Source of the DNA: Dyadobacter subterraneus
GTDB taxonomy: Bacteria; Bacteroidota; Bacteroidia; Cytophagales; Spirosomataceae
NCBI RefSeq assembly: GCF_015221875.1
Contig: NZ_JACYGY010000002.1
Span: 1,053,573-1,117,572, forward strand
Length of the DNA stretch: 64,000 nucleotides
Direction of reading: 5' to 3'
Below are positions 1 to 8,951 of the stretch, in pieces (positions within the stretch are counted from its first letter, which is position 1; each line of letters starts with the position of its first letter). The notes under the pieces are model-generated. The model had not been told where the DNA came from. It saw only the letters and a list, made by a program, of their open reading frames with translations, and searched no databases. A program made the translations under genes and the position numbers.

Positions 1-203
1 CCGCCACTGTCGTTATGTGTCCAGAAGGCATTTTTGTTCTGGCTTTTGGCTATACCGGAACTTTCATTTGCCTGGATCGGTAATTTACCGATTTTGGTGA
101 ATGTATAATGGGAAAATACTTTGTCAAAACCATTCGCTTTATCCGGATTACAGGTAGAAAAAACAGTCTTTGCAGCAAATAACAGATAATATAACTTATT
201 CAT
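1..203 (-). CDS. N-terminal part of a secreted or lipid-anchored protein (cut by window edge)
   Basis: An open frame runs leftward from an ATG at 203 off the window edge. It begins MNKLYYLLFAAKTVFSTC, which looks like a signal peptide ending at a possible lipid-attachment Cys18, although the lipobox is weak. Further on it has ESSGIAKSQ and FWTHNDSGG, a pattern I associate with the first blade of secreted beta-propeller or phytase-like proteins (inference). The start is supported by a TATCTTTG -7 box on the minus strand at 231-238. Its start codon shares the palindrome CATG with the start codon of the rightward gene. No function can be assigned from 67 residues. Confidence 0.65.
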   Translation of the reverse strand, partial: MNKLYYLLFAAKTVFSTCNPDKANGFDKVFSHYTFTKIGKLPIQANESSGIAKSQNKNAFWTHNDSG

Positions 204-1422
204 GAATCGTCCTTTACAATCACTATCAAACAAAGATAAAGAAACACCAGCGTACCTGAAGCTGGCCAGCGTTCTTGTTGCAATAATCTCAGGTGTTTAT
301 ATTCTTTTTGTACTTCGTGAAACATTAATTCCGCTTGCTTTTTCAGTTTTGCTTGCGATACTTCTTCATCCTGTTTGCGTCTGGCTTGAACATCGTCGTG
401 TTCCGCGTATTGCCGCAATTTTATTAAGCATTCTGGTTTTGATAATCATAATTTTTATTCTGGCCTACGTCGTAACAATCCAGATCGGTGGTTTTGCAGA
501 GGAGTTACCGAGAATTACGGAAAAGGCAGAAATCATTCTGGATCAGACTTTAACGATGGGCGAACGGTATTTAAGTCTGAGCCGTACACAGCAAGTTACT
601 GAGGCGAAAAGATATCTGGTTGATATGCTCAGCGAAGGACGCGCTGTATTATTAAACACACTGGTAACGACAACCGGAGCCATTTCAACATTTATTTTAC
701 TTCCGCTTTACGTTTTTTTCTTCCTGCTTTACCGGGATTTTTTCAGAAGATTTTTTTACAAAGCGATAGCCGGCGTTCCTAACGAAGATCTGAATGCATT
801 GCTGAAAAAGATTTACAGCGTAATCCAAAGTTATTTGTCCGGATTATTTCTGGTTATCATTATTGTCGGCGTTTTAAACAGTATCGGACTTTTAATTCTG
901 GGTGTGCCGCACGCTATTTTCTTCGGATTTTTAGCAGGATTTTTAATTTTGATCCCTTACATCGGAATTTTGATTGGCTCACTATTTCCGGCTTTGTTGA
1001 GTATTGTTACCATGGATTCTTACTGGTATGCAGTAGGCGTTATCGGGGTGATGAGCTTTGTTCAGTTTCTGGAAGGAAATTTTATCACACCCAACATCGT
1101 CGGATCAAAAGTAAGTGTGAATCCGATGGCTGCGATCGTAGCTTTATTTTTGGGCGGACAGCTTTGGGGATTATCAGGTTTAATTCTGGCGTTACCGGTT
1201 ACGGCAATTTTGAAAGTTATTTTAGACACCATTCCAAGTCTGGAACCATACGGATTTTTGCTTGGAGAACCTGTTCACGAAGTTGAAGAGGATAAGGCAG
1301 AAGAGCTGCAAAAGATTGTGGAGCAACAGGAAGTTAAGAAAAAGCGATACCGGAATTATCGAAACCGTCCGCGTAAAAGACCGGAAAGTCAATCAGGAAA
1401 TCAGTCAAATTCGAATATTTAA
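202..1422 (+). CDS. AI-2E family transporter (PerM/YhhT-type permease)
   Basis: A 406-residue membrane protein with the family layout: two hydrophobic segments near residues 20-60, another near 70-95, a soluble central region (about 100-150), then five or so helices to about residue 345. The motif GxLxxIPYIG, typical of the AI-2E/UPF0118 family, is present as LILIPYIGILIG. The C-terminal 30 residues are very basic and hydrophilic. Characterised family members export autoinducer-2 or act as Na+(Li+)/H+ antiporters, so the substrate here is open. The ATG at 202 overlaps the start codon of the divergent gene. A bidirectional terminator follows directly. Confidence 0.9.
   Translation: MNRPLQSLSNKDKETPAYLKLASVLVAIISGVYILFVLRETLIPLAFSVLLAILLHPVCVWLEHRRVPRIAAILLSILVLIIIIFILAYVVTIQIGGFAEELPRITEKAEIILDQTLTMGERYLSLSRTQQVTEAKRYLVDMLSEGRAVLLNTLVTTTGAISTFILLPLYVFFFLLYRDFFRRFFYKAIAGVPNEDLNALLKKIYSVIQSYLSGLFLVIIIVGVLNSIGLLILGVPHAIFFGFLAGFLILIPYIGILIGSLFPALLSIVTMDSYWYAVGVIGVMSFVQFLEGNFITPNIVGSKVSVNPMAAIVALFLGGQLWGLSGLILALPVTAILKVILDTIPSLEPYGFLLGEPVHEVEEDKAEELQKIVEQQEVKKKRYRNYRNRPRKRPESQSGNQSNSNI
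231..238 (-). promoter_or_regulatory. Candidate -7 box for the leftward gene at 203
   Basis: The minus strand reads TATCTTTG, an exact match to the Bacteroidota -7 consensus TAnnTTTG, 27 bases before the ATG at 203. It lies inside the coding sequence of the AI-2E family gene. No clear -33 TTG is visible at the usual spacing. Confidence 0.45.
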
Positions 1423-1464
1423 AACAAATAAGGATTCTCTTTCACGGAGAATCCTTATTTGTTT
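1422..1464. terminator. Bidirectional terminator hairpin between the AI-2E permease and gldH
   Basis: An 18-bp perfect stem (1422-1439 with 1447-1464) around a 7-base loop, rich in A/T at both ends, sits between two convergent genes. It overlaps the stop codons of both. Confidence 0.85.
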
Positions 1465-1939
1465 ACTTCTCAACTTTTTCAACACTTATACCAATTCCCA
1501 TCACAAACGGCAATGGATTTTGTCGCATCGACTGGGAAAGTGTAAAAGTATAAGTACCTGATTTTGGGAATTTATAATTTGTCAGAAAAGGAATTTTATG
1601 ATCAAATAAATCTCCCAAACCTTTACCAAATGGTTTTCCTGTTGTTTCATTGGAGATAAAAATCTCTTGCAGCGTTGTTGACATCAAAGTGGTGTCCGGC
1701 CCCGTGATTTTTCTTGTCAGATATAAATTATAGTAAGGATACTGCAACGTATTCCTTACCAGGTAAAATACATTATAAAGCTGCGTGCTATCTTTGATTT
1801 CAACCTTGAAAGAAGGCGTATTTTTGATAAACCACTGGCCGTCGTCAATGTCTTCGTATGCTTTGTAAACAACATTTTTGTCGCATCCTGTAAGTAAAAT
1901 TACGAAAAAAAATGTGGCAAACAGTCCAAAAGTTTTCAT
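1463..1939 (-). CDS. gldH: Gliding motility lipoprotein GldH
   Basis: A 158-residue lipoprotein: hydrophobic signal ending LLTGC with Cys19 as the lipidation site. The body keeps the GldH pattern: W..KNTPSFKVEI.D near residues 36-50, a YLVRNTLQYPYYNL stretch, and a GKGLGDLFD...F...G.Y.F.L.Q.MR region towards the end. GldH is one of the Gld lipoproteins linked to gliding and type IX secretion in Bacteroidota. No other gld gene adjoins it, but the porT-like gene at about 12 kb suggests that the cell has a type IX secretion system. A near-ideal promoter lies at 1962-1991. Confidence 0.85.
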   Translation of the reverse strand: MKTFGLFATFFFVILLTGCDKNVVYKAYEDIDDGQWFIKNTPSFKVEIKDSTQLYNVFYLVRNTLQYPYYNLYLTRKITGPDTTLMSTTLQEIFISNETTGKPFGKGLGDLFDHKIPFLTNYKFPKSGTYTFTLSQSMRQNPLPFVMGIGISVEKVEK

Positions 1940-1961
1940 GCAGGTATCAGTAAGTAGTTTG

Positions 1962-1991
1962 CAAAGCTAAGCCGCCGGATAAACCTTTCAA
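1962..1991 (-). promoter_or_regulatory. gldH promoter (TTG-N19-TAGCTTTG)
   Basis: On the minus strand TTG at 1991-1989 is followed after exactly 19 bases by TAGCTTTG at 1969-1962. This is a full match to the Bacteroidota consensus, about 25 bases before the gldH ATG. Confidence 0.65.
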
Positions 1992-1993
1992 AA

Positions 1994-2494
1994 CTAGGAA
2001 GCAGTTTGAGCTGAAAAATAACGACTGAGCCATGAATTGGATGCCGGCGTTTTCCAGCGTTTCATCCATTGTGCCTTGGTTGTTACCTGATTATCGAAAA
2101 TTGTAGTATATGGTGTAATGATCTGTTCCGTAACGGCCTGTTTAATTTTCGGAACCGGAATGGTTTCAACATTATTGTTATCATCAAGATAGGCCAGAGA
2201 ACGGTCAAAGAAATCGATATTCAACCTGCTGCCAATTTCCTGTAACCAGTGAACCGATTTATCAATAGAACAACCGCTTGGCAATTCTTTCGATTCATCC
2301 ACTGCGATTACCACAAACCGGTGTTCGAAAATTTTCCCTGATGCCGTAAGCGGATGTCCGTGTGCCTCCCAATTTTCCAAAGCGGCTTTCAAAGTTTCCG
2401 TAAGAATACCAACTTCTTCATCTGTAAATTTCCGGTTAGCCTGATAAATCCAGACACGGGCTGATAAATCTATTTCACTAAAAGGGATATACAT
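1994..2494 (-). CDS. Conserved Bacteroidota protein of unknown function
   Basis: A 166-residue soluble protein starting MYIPFSEIDLSARVWIYQ, with no signal peptide or membrane segment. I recognise it as a family found throughout Bacteroidota, usually upstream of unrelated genes and sometimes labelled 'ABC transporter ATPase' in databases. It has no Walker A, signature or Walker B motif, so that label is not supported here. It ends 54 bases before gldH starts, and gldH has its own promoter in that gap. Confidence 0.75.
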   Translation of the reverse strand: MYIPFSEIDLSARVWIYQANRKFTDEEVGILTETLKAALENWEAHGHPLTASGKIFEHRFVVIAVDESKELPSGCSIDKSVHWLQEIGSRLNIDFFDRSLAYLDDNNNVETIPVPKIKQAVTEQIITPYTTIFDNQVTTKAQWMKRWKTPASNSWLSRYFSAQTAS

Positions 2495-2676
2495 GGTGAT
2501 CAGTTTATTAAATTAAAAATGTAATCTGTTGATGCGGTAAGTATTAAAACAAGTCACAGGAAAACTAAGTTCGTAATCCTGAATGCAGTCATTTCAATGC
2601 TTAATCAGCTTAACGAGATTTCTCCAACAGTATAATACAAAGTTTCTTTCTTTTTTTAGAAAAGCAAATAAATAAG

Positions 2677-3528
2677 ATGAACCGGCGGCAAGCGATTAAA
2701 AAATCTGCATTAATGTTCGGTGCTGCGGCAGGCATGAAACTGTTCCCGACAGCAAAATCTGCCTTTAAGCTTGGGGCCTGCGACTGGTCTTTGGGCAAAT
2801 CTTTATCACCTGACGCTTTTGATATTGCAAGAAAAATTGGTTTGCAAGGCGTGCAGGTTAGCTACAACACAAGCAAAGATCCAACAGGTTTATCAGATCC
2901 GAAAACGCTGGAAATGATCAGGAAAGCTTCAACGGATTCAGGAATAAAAATATCAAGTCTGGCTATTGGTGAATTAAACCGGGTACCGTATAAATCTGAT
3001 CCAAGAGCCGAAGAATGGGTTTTGAAAAGTATTGATGCGGCCAAAGCGCTGGATGCCAAGGTAATATTACTGGCATTTTTTTCGGAAGGGGATTTAAGAA
3101 ATGATATTTCCGGACAAAATGCAGTTATTGAAAAACTGAAAAAAGCTGCGCCTTACGCTGAGAAATCAGGTATTACATTAGGAATAGAATCTTACCTGAC
3201 GGCTCAGGAACATATCCGTATTATTGACCAGATCGGATCGAAATCTGTAAAAGTTTACTACGATTTCAGAAATGCAACAGATGCAGGAAATGATGTTTTC
3301 AAAGAATTGAAAATTCTCGGTAAAGATCGGATCTGTGAACTTCACATGAAGGAAAATGGACAGCGACTGGGTGAAGGAACGCTGAACTGGCCGGAAATTG
3401 CAAAAGCGGTTAAAGATATGGGTTATGAGGGCTGGATGCAGTTGGAATGGGCAAGTCCAAAGGATGTGGATATCGTCACCTGTTATCAACACAATAAGAA
3501 ATATTTGAATAAACTATTTCAATTCTGA
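2677..3528 (+). CDS. Tat-exported sugar phosphate isomerase/epimerase-like TIM-barrel protein
   Basis: A 283-residue protein with a twin-arginine leader (NRRQAIKKSALMFGAAAG). The mature part has the AP-endonuclease-2/xylose-isomerase-like TIM barrel: GLQGVQVSY near the first strand, GIESY at mid-protein, YYDFRNA, a HMKEN segment and EGTLNWPEIAKAVKDMGYEGWMQLE at the end. The acidic and histidine residues of these motifs usually bind a divalent metal. The family acts on keto-sugars and inositol derivatives; the substrate is unknown. The gene lies 32 bases upstream of a secreted cytochrome-domain protein and is probably co-transcribed with it. Confidence 0.85.
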   Translation: MNRRQAIKKSALMFGAAAGMKLFPTAKSAFKLGACDWSLGKSLSPDAFDIARKIGLQGVQVSYNTSKDPTGLSDPKTLEMIRKASTDSGIKISSLAIGELNRVPYKSDPRAEEWVLKSIDAAKALDAKVILLAFFSEGDLRNDISGQNAVIEKLKKAAPYAEKSGITLGIESYLTAQEHIRIIDQIGSKSVKVYYDFRNATDAGNDVFKELKILGKDRICELHMKENGQRLGEGTLNWPEIAKAVKDMGYEGWMQLEWASPKDVDIVTCYQHNKKYLNKLFQF

Positions 3529-3560
3529 TAAATAAAATCACCTGCATTTTCTAATTAAAT

Positions 3561-6467
3561 ATGCGCCCAACGCTGATTTTTCTAACTTTTTCCGGACTTC
3601 TGCTAAGTCTGTTTTTATCATTTTCGACGGATAAAGATTCAACTGATTATGGATTGATAAAAACTAAAAATCCTCTAAAAAGTCTGGCTGGTGATACATC
3701 AAAACTTTACACACCTGATGATCTGGAAGCGACGCTTTGGGCAGAGGCACCGATGTTCAATAATCCCACGAATATGGATGTGGACGCAAAAGGAAGAATC
3801 TGGATTACCGAAGCCGTTAATTACCGCGATTTCAATACAAAACCTGCCGAAAGATTATCCCACAAACAAAAGGGCGACCGGGTGATGATTCTGGAAGATA
3901 CAGATGGTGATGGAAAGGCTGATAATTCAAAAGTTTTTGTAGAAGATTCTTTGTTGACGGCACCGCTGGGAATTGCTGTAATCGGCAATAAAGTTATCGT
4001 TTCCTGCGCTCCGAATTTGTTGATTTATACGGATGATAATGGTGATGACAAACCGGACAGACGGGAAGTTTTTCTGACAGGTTTTGGTGGTTTTGATCAT
4101 GATCATTCCTTGCATTCTCTGGTTGTTGGTCCGGATGGTTTGTGGTATTTCAACACGGGAAATGCCGGTCCGCATATGGTCAAGGACAAAAGTGGCTGGA
4201 TGCTCAGAAGCGGAAGTTTGTATACCGGAGGAACGCCTTATAATTTGAAAAATGAGGGGAATATGAAATCTGACGATGGCCGGATTTGGGTAGGAGGGCT
4301 GGCTTTGAGAATTAATCCGGATGGCACAGGACTGAAAGTAGTCGGCCATAATTTTCGTAACAGTTATGAAGTTTGCATGGATAGCTACGGAAATCGCTGG
4401 CAGAATGATAATGATGATCAGGTAATTACGTGCCGCACTTCTTACTTGCCGGAATATGGAAACGCAGGATATTTTTCGTCGGATGGAACAAGATTCTGGC
4501 AGGCAGATCGGCGTCCCGGACAAGATATTTTTACAGCGCATTGGCATCAGGAAGATCCGGGCGTGATGCCGGCTGGCGATAATACCGGAGCGGGTTCACC
4601 AACTGGAATTATGTTTTATGAAGGAGATGGTTTAGGGCCTCAATACAGAGGCATGTTACTAAGTTGTGAGGCAGGAAGAAATGTTATTTTTGCTTATAAA
4701 CCGGAAAAAAACGGAGCAGGATTTGATTTGAAAAGAAAAAATCTGATCAGTTCTTTTTCCCAGGCTTCGGAGAAATATGAATGGTTTGAGACCGATAATG
4801 ATACCAGAAAATGGTTTCGGCCTTCGGATATTGTAGCGGGCACGGACGGAGCATTATACATCGCCGACTGGTATGATCCGATTGTGGGCGGCCATGCGAT
4901 GAAAGATAAAAAAGGATACGGTCGGATTTTCAGGATTACACCCAAAAATAAAAAACCAGTCGCTCCAAAACTTGATTTTACGACAACGGAAGGTTTGATT
5001 GAAATACTAAAAAATCCTGCTGTCAATGTCAGAGCAGTGGCTTTTGACTTATTGAAAAAGAAAGGTGATACCGCTGTTGAGCCAGTTAAAATACTTTTAA
5101 AATCTGAAAATCCCTATCATTCGGCAAGGGCAATATGGTTATTGGCACAGTTGGGAGAAAAAGGAAAAGCGGAAGTTGAAACTTTGTTAAAAAGTCAGAA
5201 TGCGGCTTTAAGATTGAATGCTTATCGCGCACTCAGGGCCACAAATTCAGATATTTTGTCTTATGCAAAACAACTGGCAGCAGATCCTGATGCCGCAGTT
5301 CAAGCTGAGGTTGCGACTTCTTTAAGAGATATTCCTTTTTCACAATCAAAAGAAATTATTCGCCAGCTTTTAAAACAGTATGACGGAAAAGATCCGTGGT
5401 TACTGGAAGCAATTGGAACCGTTTCAGAACGGAAGGAAATGGAAGTTTATACTTTGGTTAAGGAAATTTATCCGGAGGAACCAAAATCCTGGAAAGCGCA
5501 GGAATTAAATCTTATCTGGCGATTACATCCGGTTGCAGCTGTTAATGATTTGAAATTACGGGCCGAGGCTGCAAGTATTTTAAAATCGGAGCGTAAAAAA
5601 TCTGTGACTGCCCTGGCGTTTATTCGTGATAAAAAAGCAGCGGTGGCAATGCTTGAATTATCGAAATCCAAACTTCCGGATGTGTCTTCAGATGCTACAT
5701 GGTGGCTGAATTTTAGAAAAACCAATGACTGGGCCGATTTGCTGGATTGGAAATCTTTTGAATCGGGTACAACTGCACCAGTTAATCAGAAAATGGTAAC
5801 TTTAAAAAGAACGCTTTCTGATGAGAAACAATCTTTAACAGCAAGAATTTCTTCGGCAAAACAAATGGCGCTGGATCCGTCCGGCGGTGATATGTTGATT
5901 GAAATGAGAGTTCAGGGAAAACTTCCGGATACGATTGCGAAATCAGTGAGTGAATTAATTTTCAAAAACCCAAGTCAAAACGTGCGGACGGTCGGCAGTC
6001 AGTTTTTTCCACGAAACGGAAAAGTGATGAAGGTTGATTTTATTAACCGGATGACCGCAAATCCTGAAAACGGCAAAAAAATATTTATTACCAACTGTGC
6101 AGTTTGTCACAGACACGGTGAAGACGGAGGAGAAATTGGTCCGGATCTTACCAAAATTCATGAAAAATTTGACAAAACTTCCTTGCTTGACGCGATCATA
6201 AATCCGTCGGCCAATATTGTTTTTGGTTACGAAGCCTATGCTGTTACTACGAAAAAAGGAGAATCCTATTTCGGATTTTTATTAAGTGACGGGAATAATG
6301 TAGTACTGAAAGATGTTGCAGGAACAAAATATGTGATTAAGTCAACAGATATCAAAAAGCGCGAAAAACTTCCTAACTCGTTAATGCCAGAACCCATTAA
6401 TCTGGGTTTAGACGAACAGGCACTGGCAGACATTACGGGTTATTTGTTAAGTTTTCAAAAACAATAA
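3561..6467 (+). CDS. Secreted PVC-type CxxCH cytochrome with beta-propeller and HEAT repeats
   Basis: A 968-residue exported protein with an N-terminal hydrophobic signal. Residues about 50-470 form a membrane-bound-dehydrogenase/NHL-type propeller (repeated DG.LW, DTDGDGKAD, GNRWQNDND). Residues about 490-760 look like HEAT repeats (VRAVAFDLLKKKGD, LRLNAYRALRATNS). The C-terminus is a cytochrome c domain with CAVCH near residue 846 and GEIGPDLT. This fusion is common in Planctomycetes and Cytophagales. It is thought to be a periplasmic oxidoreductase acting on sugars, with electrons leaving through the haem. Its neighbour is a Tat-exported sugar-isomerase-like protein, which fits a carbohydrate role (inference). 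Confidence 0.9.
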   Translation: MRPTLIFLTFSGLLLSLFLSFSTDKDSTDYGLIKTKNPLKSLAGDTSKLYTPDDLEATLWAEAPMFNNPTNMDVDAKGRIWITEAVNYRDFNTKPAERLSHKQKGDRVMILEDTDGDGKADNSKVFVEDSLLTAPLGIAVIGNKVIVSCAPNLLIYTDDNGDDKPDRREVFLTGFGGFDHDHSLHSLVVGPDGLWYFNTGNAGPHMVKDKSGWMLRSGSLYTGGTPYNLKNEGNMKSDDGRIWVGGLALRINPDGTGLKVVGHNFRNSYEVCMDSYGNRWQNDNDDQVITCRTSYLPEYGNAGYFSSDGTRFWQADRRPGQDIFTAHWHQEDPGVMPAGDNTGAGSPTGIMFYEGDGLGPQYRGMLLSCEAGRNVIFAYKPEKNGAGFDLKRKNLISSFSQASEKYEWFETDNDTRKWFRPSDIVAGTDGALYIADWYDPIVGGHAMKDKKGYGRIFRITPKNKKPVAPKLDFTTTEGLIEILKNPAVNVRAVAFDLLKKKGDTAVEPVKILLKSENPYHSARAIWLLAQLGEKGKAEVETLLKSQNAALRLNAYRALRATNSDILSYAKQLAADPDAAVQAEVATSLRDIPFSQSKEIIRQLLKQYDGKDPWLLEAIGTVSERKEMEVYTLVKEIYPEEPKSWKAQELNLIWRLHPVAAVNDLKLRAEAASILKSERKKSVTALAFIRDKKAAVAMLELSKSKLPDVSSDATWWLNFRKTNDWADLLDWKSFESGTTAPVNQKMVTLKRTLSDEKQSLTARISSAKQMALDPSGGDMLIEMRVQGKLPDTIAKSVSELIFKNPSQNVRTVGSQFFPRNGKVMKVDFINRMTANPENGKKIFITNCAVCHRHGEDGGEIGPDLTKIHEKFDKTSLLDAIINPSANIVFGYEAYAVTTKKGESYFGFLLSDGNNVVLKDVAGTKYVIKSTDIKKREKLPNSLMPEPINLGLDEQALADITGYLLSFQKQ

Positions 6468-6486
6468 GCGATGTGAAAAACTGAAA

Positions 6487-7287
6487 TTATAGTCCCTCGG
6501 CCTGTGCAATCAGTTCTGCGAGATCAAAAACTTTAACCGTATCTTCTTTTTCCTTGTTTTTAACGCCATCCGTCATCATGACCATGCAAAATGGGCAGGC
6601 AACAGCAATTGTTGTTGCGCCAGTTTCAATGGCTTCTTCAATACGCTCTATGTTGATATCTTTCTTGCCGGCTTCGGGTTCTTTAAACATTTGTCCGCCA
6701 CCTGCGCCGCAGCAAAGTCCTTTGGTTTTGCAACGTTTCATTTCAACCAGATCAGCATCTAACGCTTCCAAAACATGGCGAGGTGCCTCGTAAATGCCAT
6801 TTGCCCTTCCTAGATAACAGGAATCATGAAAAGTTATTTTGCGGCCTTTGAAAGTTTCCCCACCTTCAATTCTGACTCTGCCTTCGTTGATTAATTGCTG
6901 CAAATATTCGGAATGGTGAACTACATCATAATTTCCACCAAGTTCGGGATATTCGTTTTTAAGCGTATTAAAACAATGAGGACAGGCCGTTACTATCTTT
7001 TTTACACCATACATATCCAGAACCTGAATATTGGACATGGCCAGCATTTGAAAAGTGAATTCATTACCGGCACGACGAGCAGGATCGCCGGTGCAGCTTT
7101 CCTCCGTTCCCAAGACCGCAAATTTCACACCTGCTTTGTTTAATATTTTTACAAAAGCTACCGTCACTTTTTTATAGCGATCGTCAAAAGAACCGGCACA
7201 GCCAACCCAGAAAAGCACTTCCGGCATTTCATGATTAGCCGCCATTTCGGCCATGGTTGGAACTTTGTATGTTATTATTTCACTCAT
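6487..7287 (-). CDS. (Fe-S)-binding protein with two CCG domains (HdrB/GlcF-like)
   Basis: About 266 residues with two cysteine-rich CCG domains: WVGCAGSFDD and CPHCFN near the start, CCGAGGGQMF and CPFCMVMM near the end. Such domains bind an unusual [4Fe-4S] centre in HdrB, GlcF and LutA/LldE-type subunits. The start is taken at MSEIITYKVP (ATG 7287), because the longer frame adds a segment with no similarity. The gene follows its partner with a gap of about 50 bases. The pair probably passes electrons from a flavoprotein, perhaps ETF, to the quinone pool (inference). Confidence 0.85.
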   Translation of the reverse strand: MSEIITYKVPTMAEMAANHEMPEVLFWVGCAGSFDDRYKKVTVAFVKILNKAGVKFAVLGTEESCTGDPARRAGNEFTFQMLAMSNIQVLDMYGVKKIVTACPHCFNTLKNEYPELGGNYDVVHHSEYLQQLINEGRVRIEGGETFKGRKITFHDSCYLGRANGIYEAPRHVLEALDADLVEMKRCKTKGLCCGAGGGQMFKEPEAGKKDINIERIEEAIETGATTIAVACPFCMVMMTDGVKNKEKEDTVKVFDLAELIAQAEGL

Positions 7288-7341
7288 TGATTCTGAAATT
7301 TTTGATAGATTTAATTGGGAATCGATTTTAAGCAAATAAAC

Positions 7342-8688
7342 TTAAACTTCATTTCTCAATTTATCAGCCCAGTTGAAACGATCTCCCGGCGAGAATTTCC
7401 ATGGTGCCTGATTGGTATCCAGATTCTGAAACATTGAATTCCATGCGCTGGGTGCCTGTGCTTCATCCATGATTTTGTAACGGCGCAATTGAAGAATTAT
7501 ATCCAGCGGATTAATGAGGATCGGACATTCCTGTACACAGGCATTACAGGTTGTACAGGCCAGAATTTCTTCATTGCTGATATAATCGCCCATCAGACTT
7601 TTTCCGTCGTCGACAAAATTTCCGTTGTTTGCCTGCATATTCCTGCCAATATCTTCCAGTCTGTCGCGCGTATCCATCATGATCTTGCGGGGAGACAATT
7701 TCTTGCCGGTGATGTTAGCCGGACAAGCTTCCGTGCATCGCCCACATTCTGTACATGAATATGCATCCATCAGATTTTTCCAGCTTAAATCAGGCACATC
7801 CTTCGCTCCAAAACGTTCTGGAATGGCATTTTCTTCACCGTTGGTTGCTGTCGCTTCTGTTAAACCCAGCATGATTTTTACCTCTTTGGTAATATCCGGC
7901 ATGTTATTCATTTCTCCTTTTGGTGTCAAACGGGCGAAATAAGTATTTGGAAATGCCAGTGCTATATGTAAATGTTTCGAGTAAGTTACATAAACTGCAA
8001 AAGTGAAAATGCCAAGAATATGAAACCACCAGGCAAACCGCTCATAAATTATCAGTGAAGTTTCATTCCAGTTTGCAAAGAGAGGTTTTAAAAACTGACT
8101 GAAAGCAAAGTTACCAGTGCGGGTATAGTGATGACTTCCCATTTCCTGCAAAACTGTATCAGCCGCGTTCATAGTCAAGATGGCAACCATCAAAACGATT
8201 TCAAAAAGTAGAATGATTTTTCCATCAAGCTGCGGCCAGCCATTCATTTCTCTATGACGGAAAGGTTGAAATCTTTCAACTTTTAAAAGCGTACGACGAA
8301 TTAAAAATATAGTGCAGGTTACCAAAACACCGACTGCAAGAAATTCAAAAAAGCCAATTAAAAAAGTATAAAACGAGCCCAGAAAAGGAGCGAAAAGTCT
8401 GTGTTTCCCCAGGATTCCGTCAAGCACAATTTCCAATACTTCAATGTTAATCAACAGAAATCCTGCATAAACGACAAAATGCATAACGCCGATAAGCGGC
8501 CTGTCAAACATCTTTTTTTGTCCAAATGCAATGCGAAGCATAGTAGCGAAACGCACCGCAGGCTGATCTGTTCGATCTTCATCACGCCCTAACAAGATGG
8601 TATTTCGAATGAGACTGGCCCGTTTAAAAACCAACCAGCCGACAATTCCAAGAATTGCTAAAAATATGATTTGCTGGATTATTGCCAT
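7342..8688 (-). CDS. Membrane Fe-S oxidoreductase: NarI-like domain plus two [4Fe-4S] clusters
   Basis: A 448-residue protein. The first half has about five membrane segments of the nitrate-reductase-gamma/HdrE type (helices near residues 5-20, 65-90, 105-130, 155-175, 215-240). The second half has two ferredoxin motifs: CTECGRCTEACP near residue 313 and CTTCNACVQECP near residue 383. With the CCG protein downstream this makes an HdrE/HdrD-like membrane module. In Bacteroidota such pairs often accompany acyl-CoA dehydrogenase/ETF metabolism, but no such gene is in view. Expression may be controlled through the palindrome at 8730-8749. Confidence 0.87.
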   Translation of the reverse strand: MAIIQQIIFLAILGIVGWLVFKRASLIRNTILLGRDEDRTDQPAVRFATMLRIAFGQKKMFDRPLIGVMHFVVYAGFLLINIEVLEIVLDGILGKHRLFAPFLGSFYTFLIGFFEFLAVGVLVTCTIFLIRRTLLKVERFQPFRHREMNGWPQLDGKIILLFEIVLMVAILTMNAADTVLQEMGSHHYTRTGNFAFSQFLKPLFANWNETSLIIYERFAWWFHILGIFTFAVYVTYSKHLHIALAFPNTYFARLTPKGEMNNMPDITKEVKIMLGLTEATATNGEENAIPERFGAKDVPDLSWKNLMDAYSCTECGRCTEACPANITGKKLSPRKIMMDTRDRLEDIGRNMQANNGNFVDDGKSLMGDYISNEEILACTTCNACVQECPILINPLDIILQLRRYKIMDEAQAPSAWNSMFQNLDTNQAPWKFSPGDRFNWADKLRNEV

Positions 8689-8729
8689 AAAATTCGGTTT
8701 TACTGCATCAATAACGGTATTTCTTTAAA

Positions 8730-8749
8730 TTAGTATGCAAGCATACTAA
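8730..8749 (-). promoter_or_regulatory. Palindromic operator candidate at the promoter of the Fe-S electron-transfer pair
   Basis: TTAGTATGC and GCATACTAA form perfect 9-bp arms with a 2-base centre. On the minus strand a near-consensus -7 box (CATATTTG, 8760-8753) ends a few bases before it, so a bound regulator would cover the transcription start. The geometry suits a dimeric TetR- or MarR-type repressor. The regulator is not encoded nearby. Confidence 0.55.
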
Positions 8750-8895
8750 AAACAAATATGGTAAAAATGTAATTAGCATCAAGTTTTTAAAAATAAATAA
8801 TTTTTTTTAGTTAGTTAAGTTAAAGAAAATCAGAGTTCTAAGCTTTAATGAAGATAAAGTGAAGAAATTTTTTCCAAATTATTTTCCAAAATAAT

Positions 8896-8925
8896 TTGGA
8901 AAAACAAATCGTAATTCTACCTTTG
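8896..8925 (+). promoter_or_regulatory. tRNA-Phe promoter (TTG-N19-TACCTTTG)
   Basis: TTG at 8896-8898 and TACCTTTG at 8918-8925 are separated by 19 bases. This fully matches the Bacteroidota consensus, 26 bases before the mature tRNA. Confidence 0.75.
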
Positions 8926-8951
8926 CAGTCCCAAAGGGAACGAGTTGAGCT

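Noticed and set aside
1994..2494. Label 'ABC transporter ATPase' for the small conserved protein
   Set aside because: No Walker A, signature or Walker B motif is present in its 166 residues.
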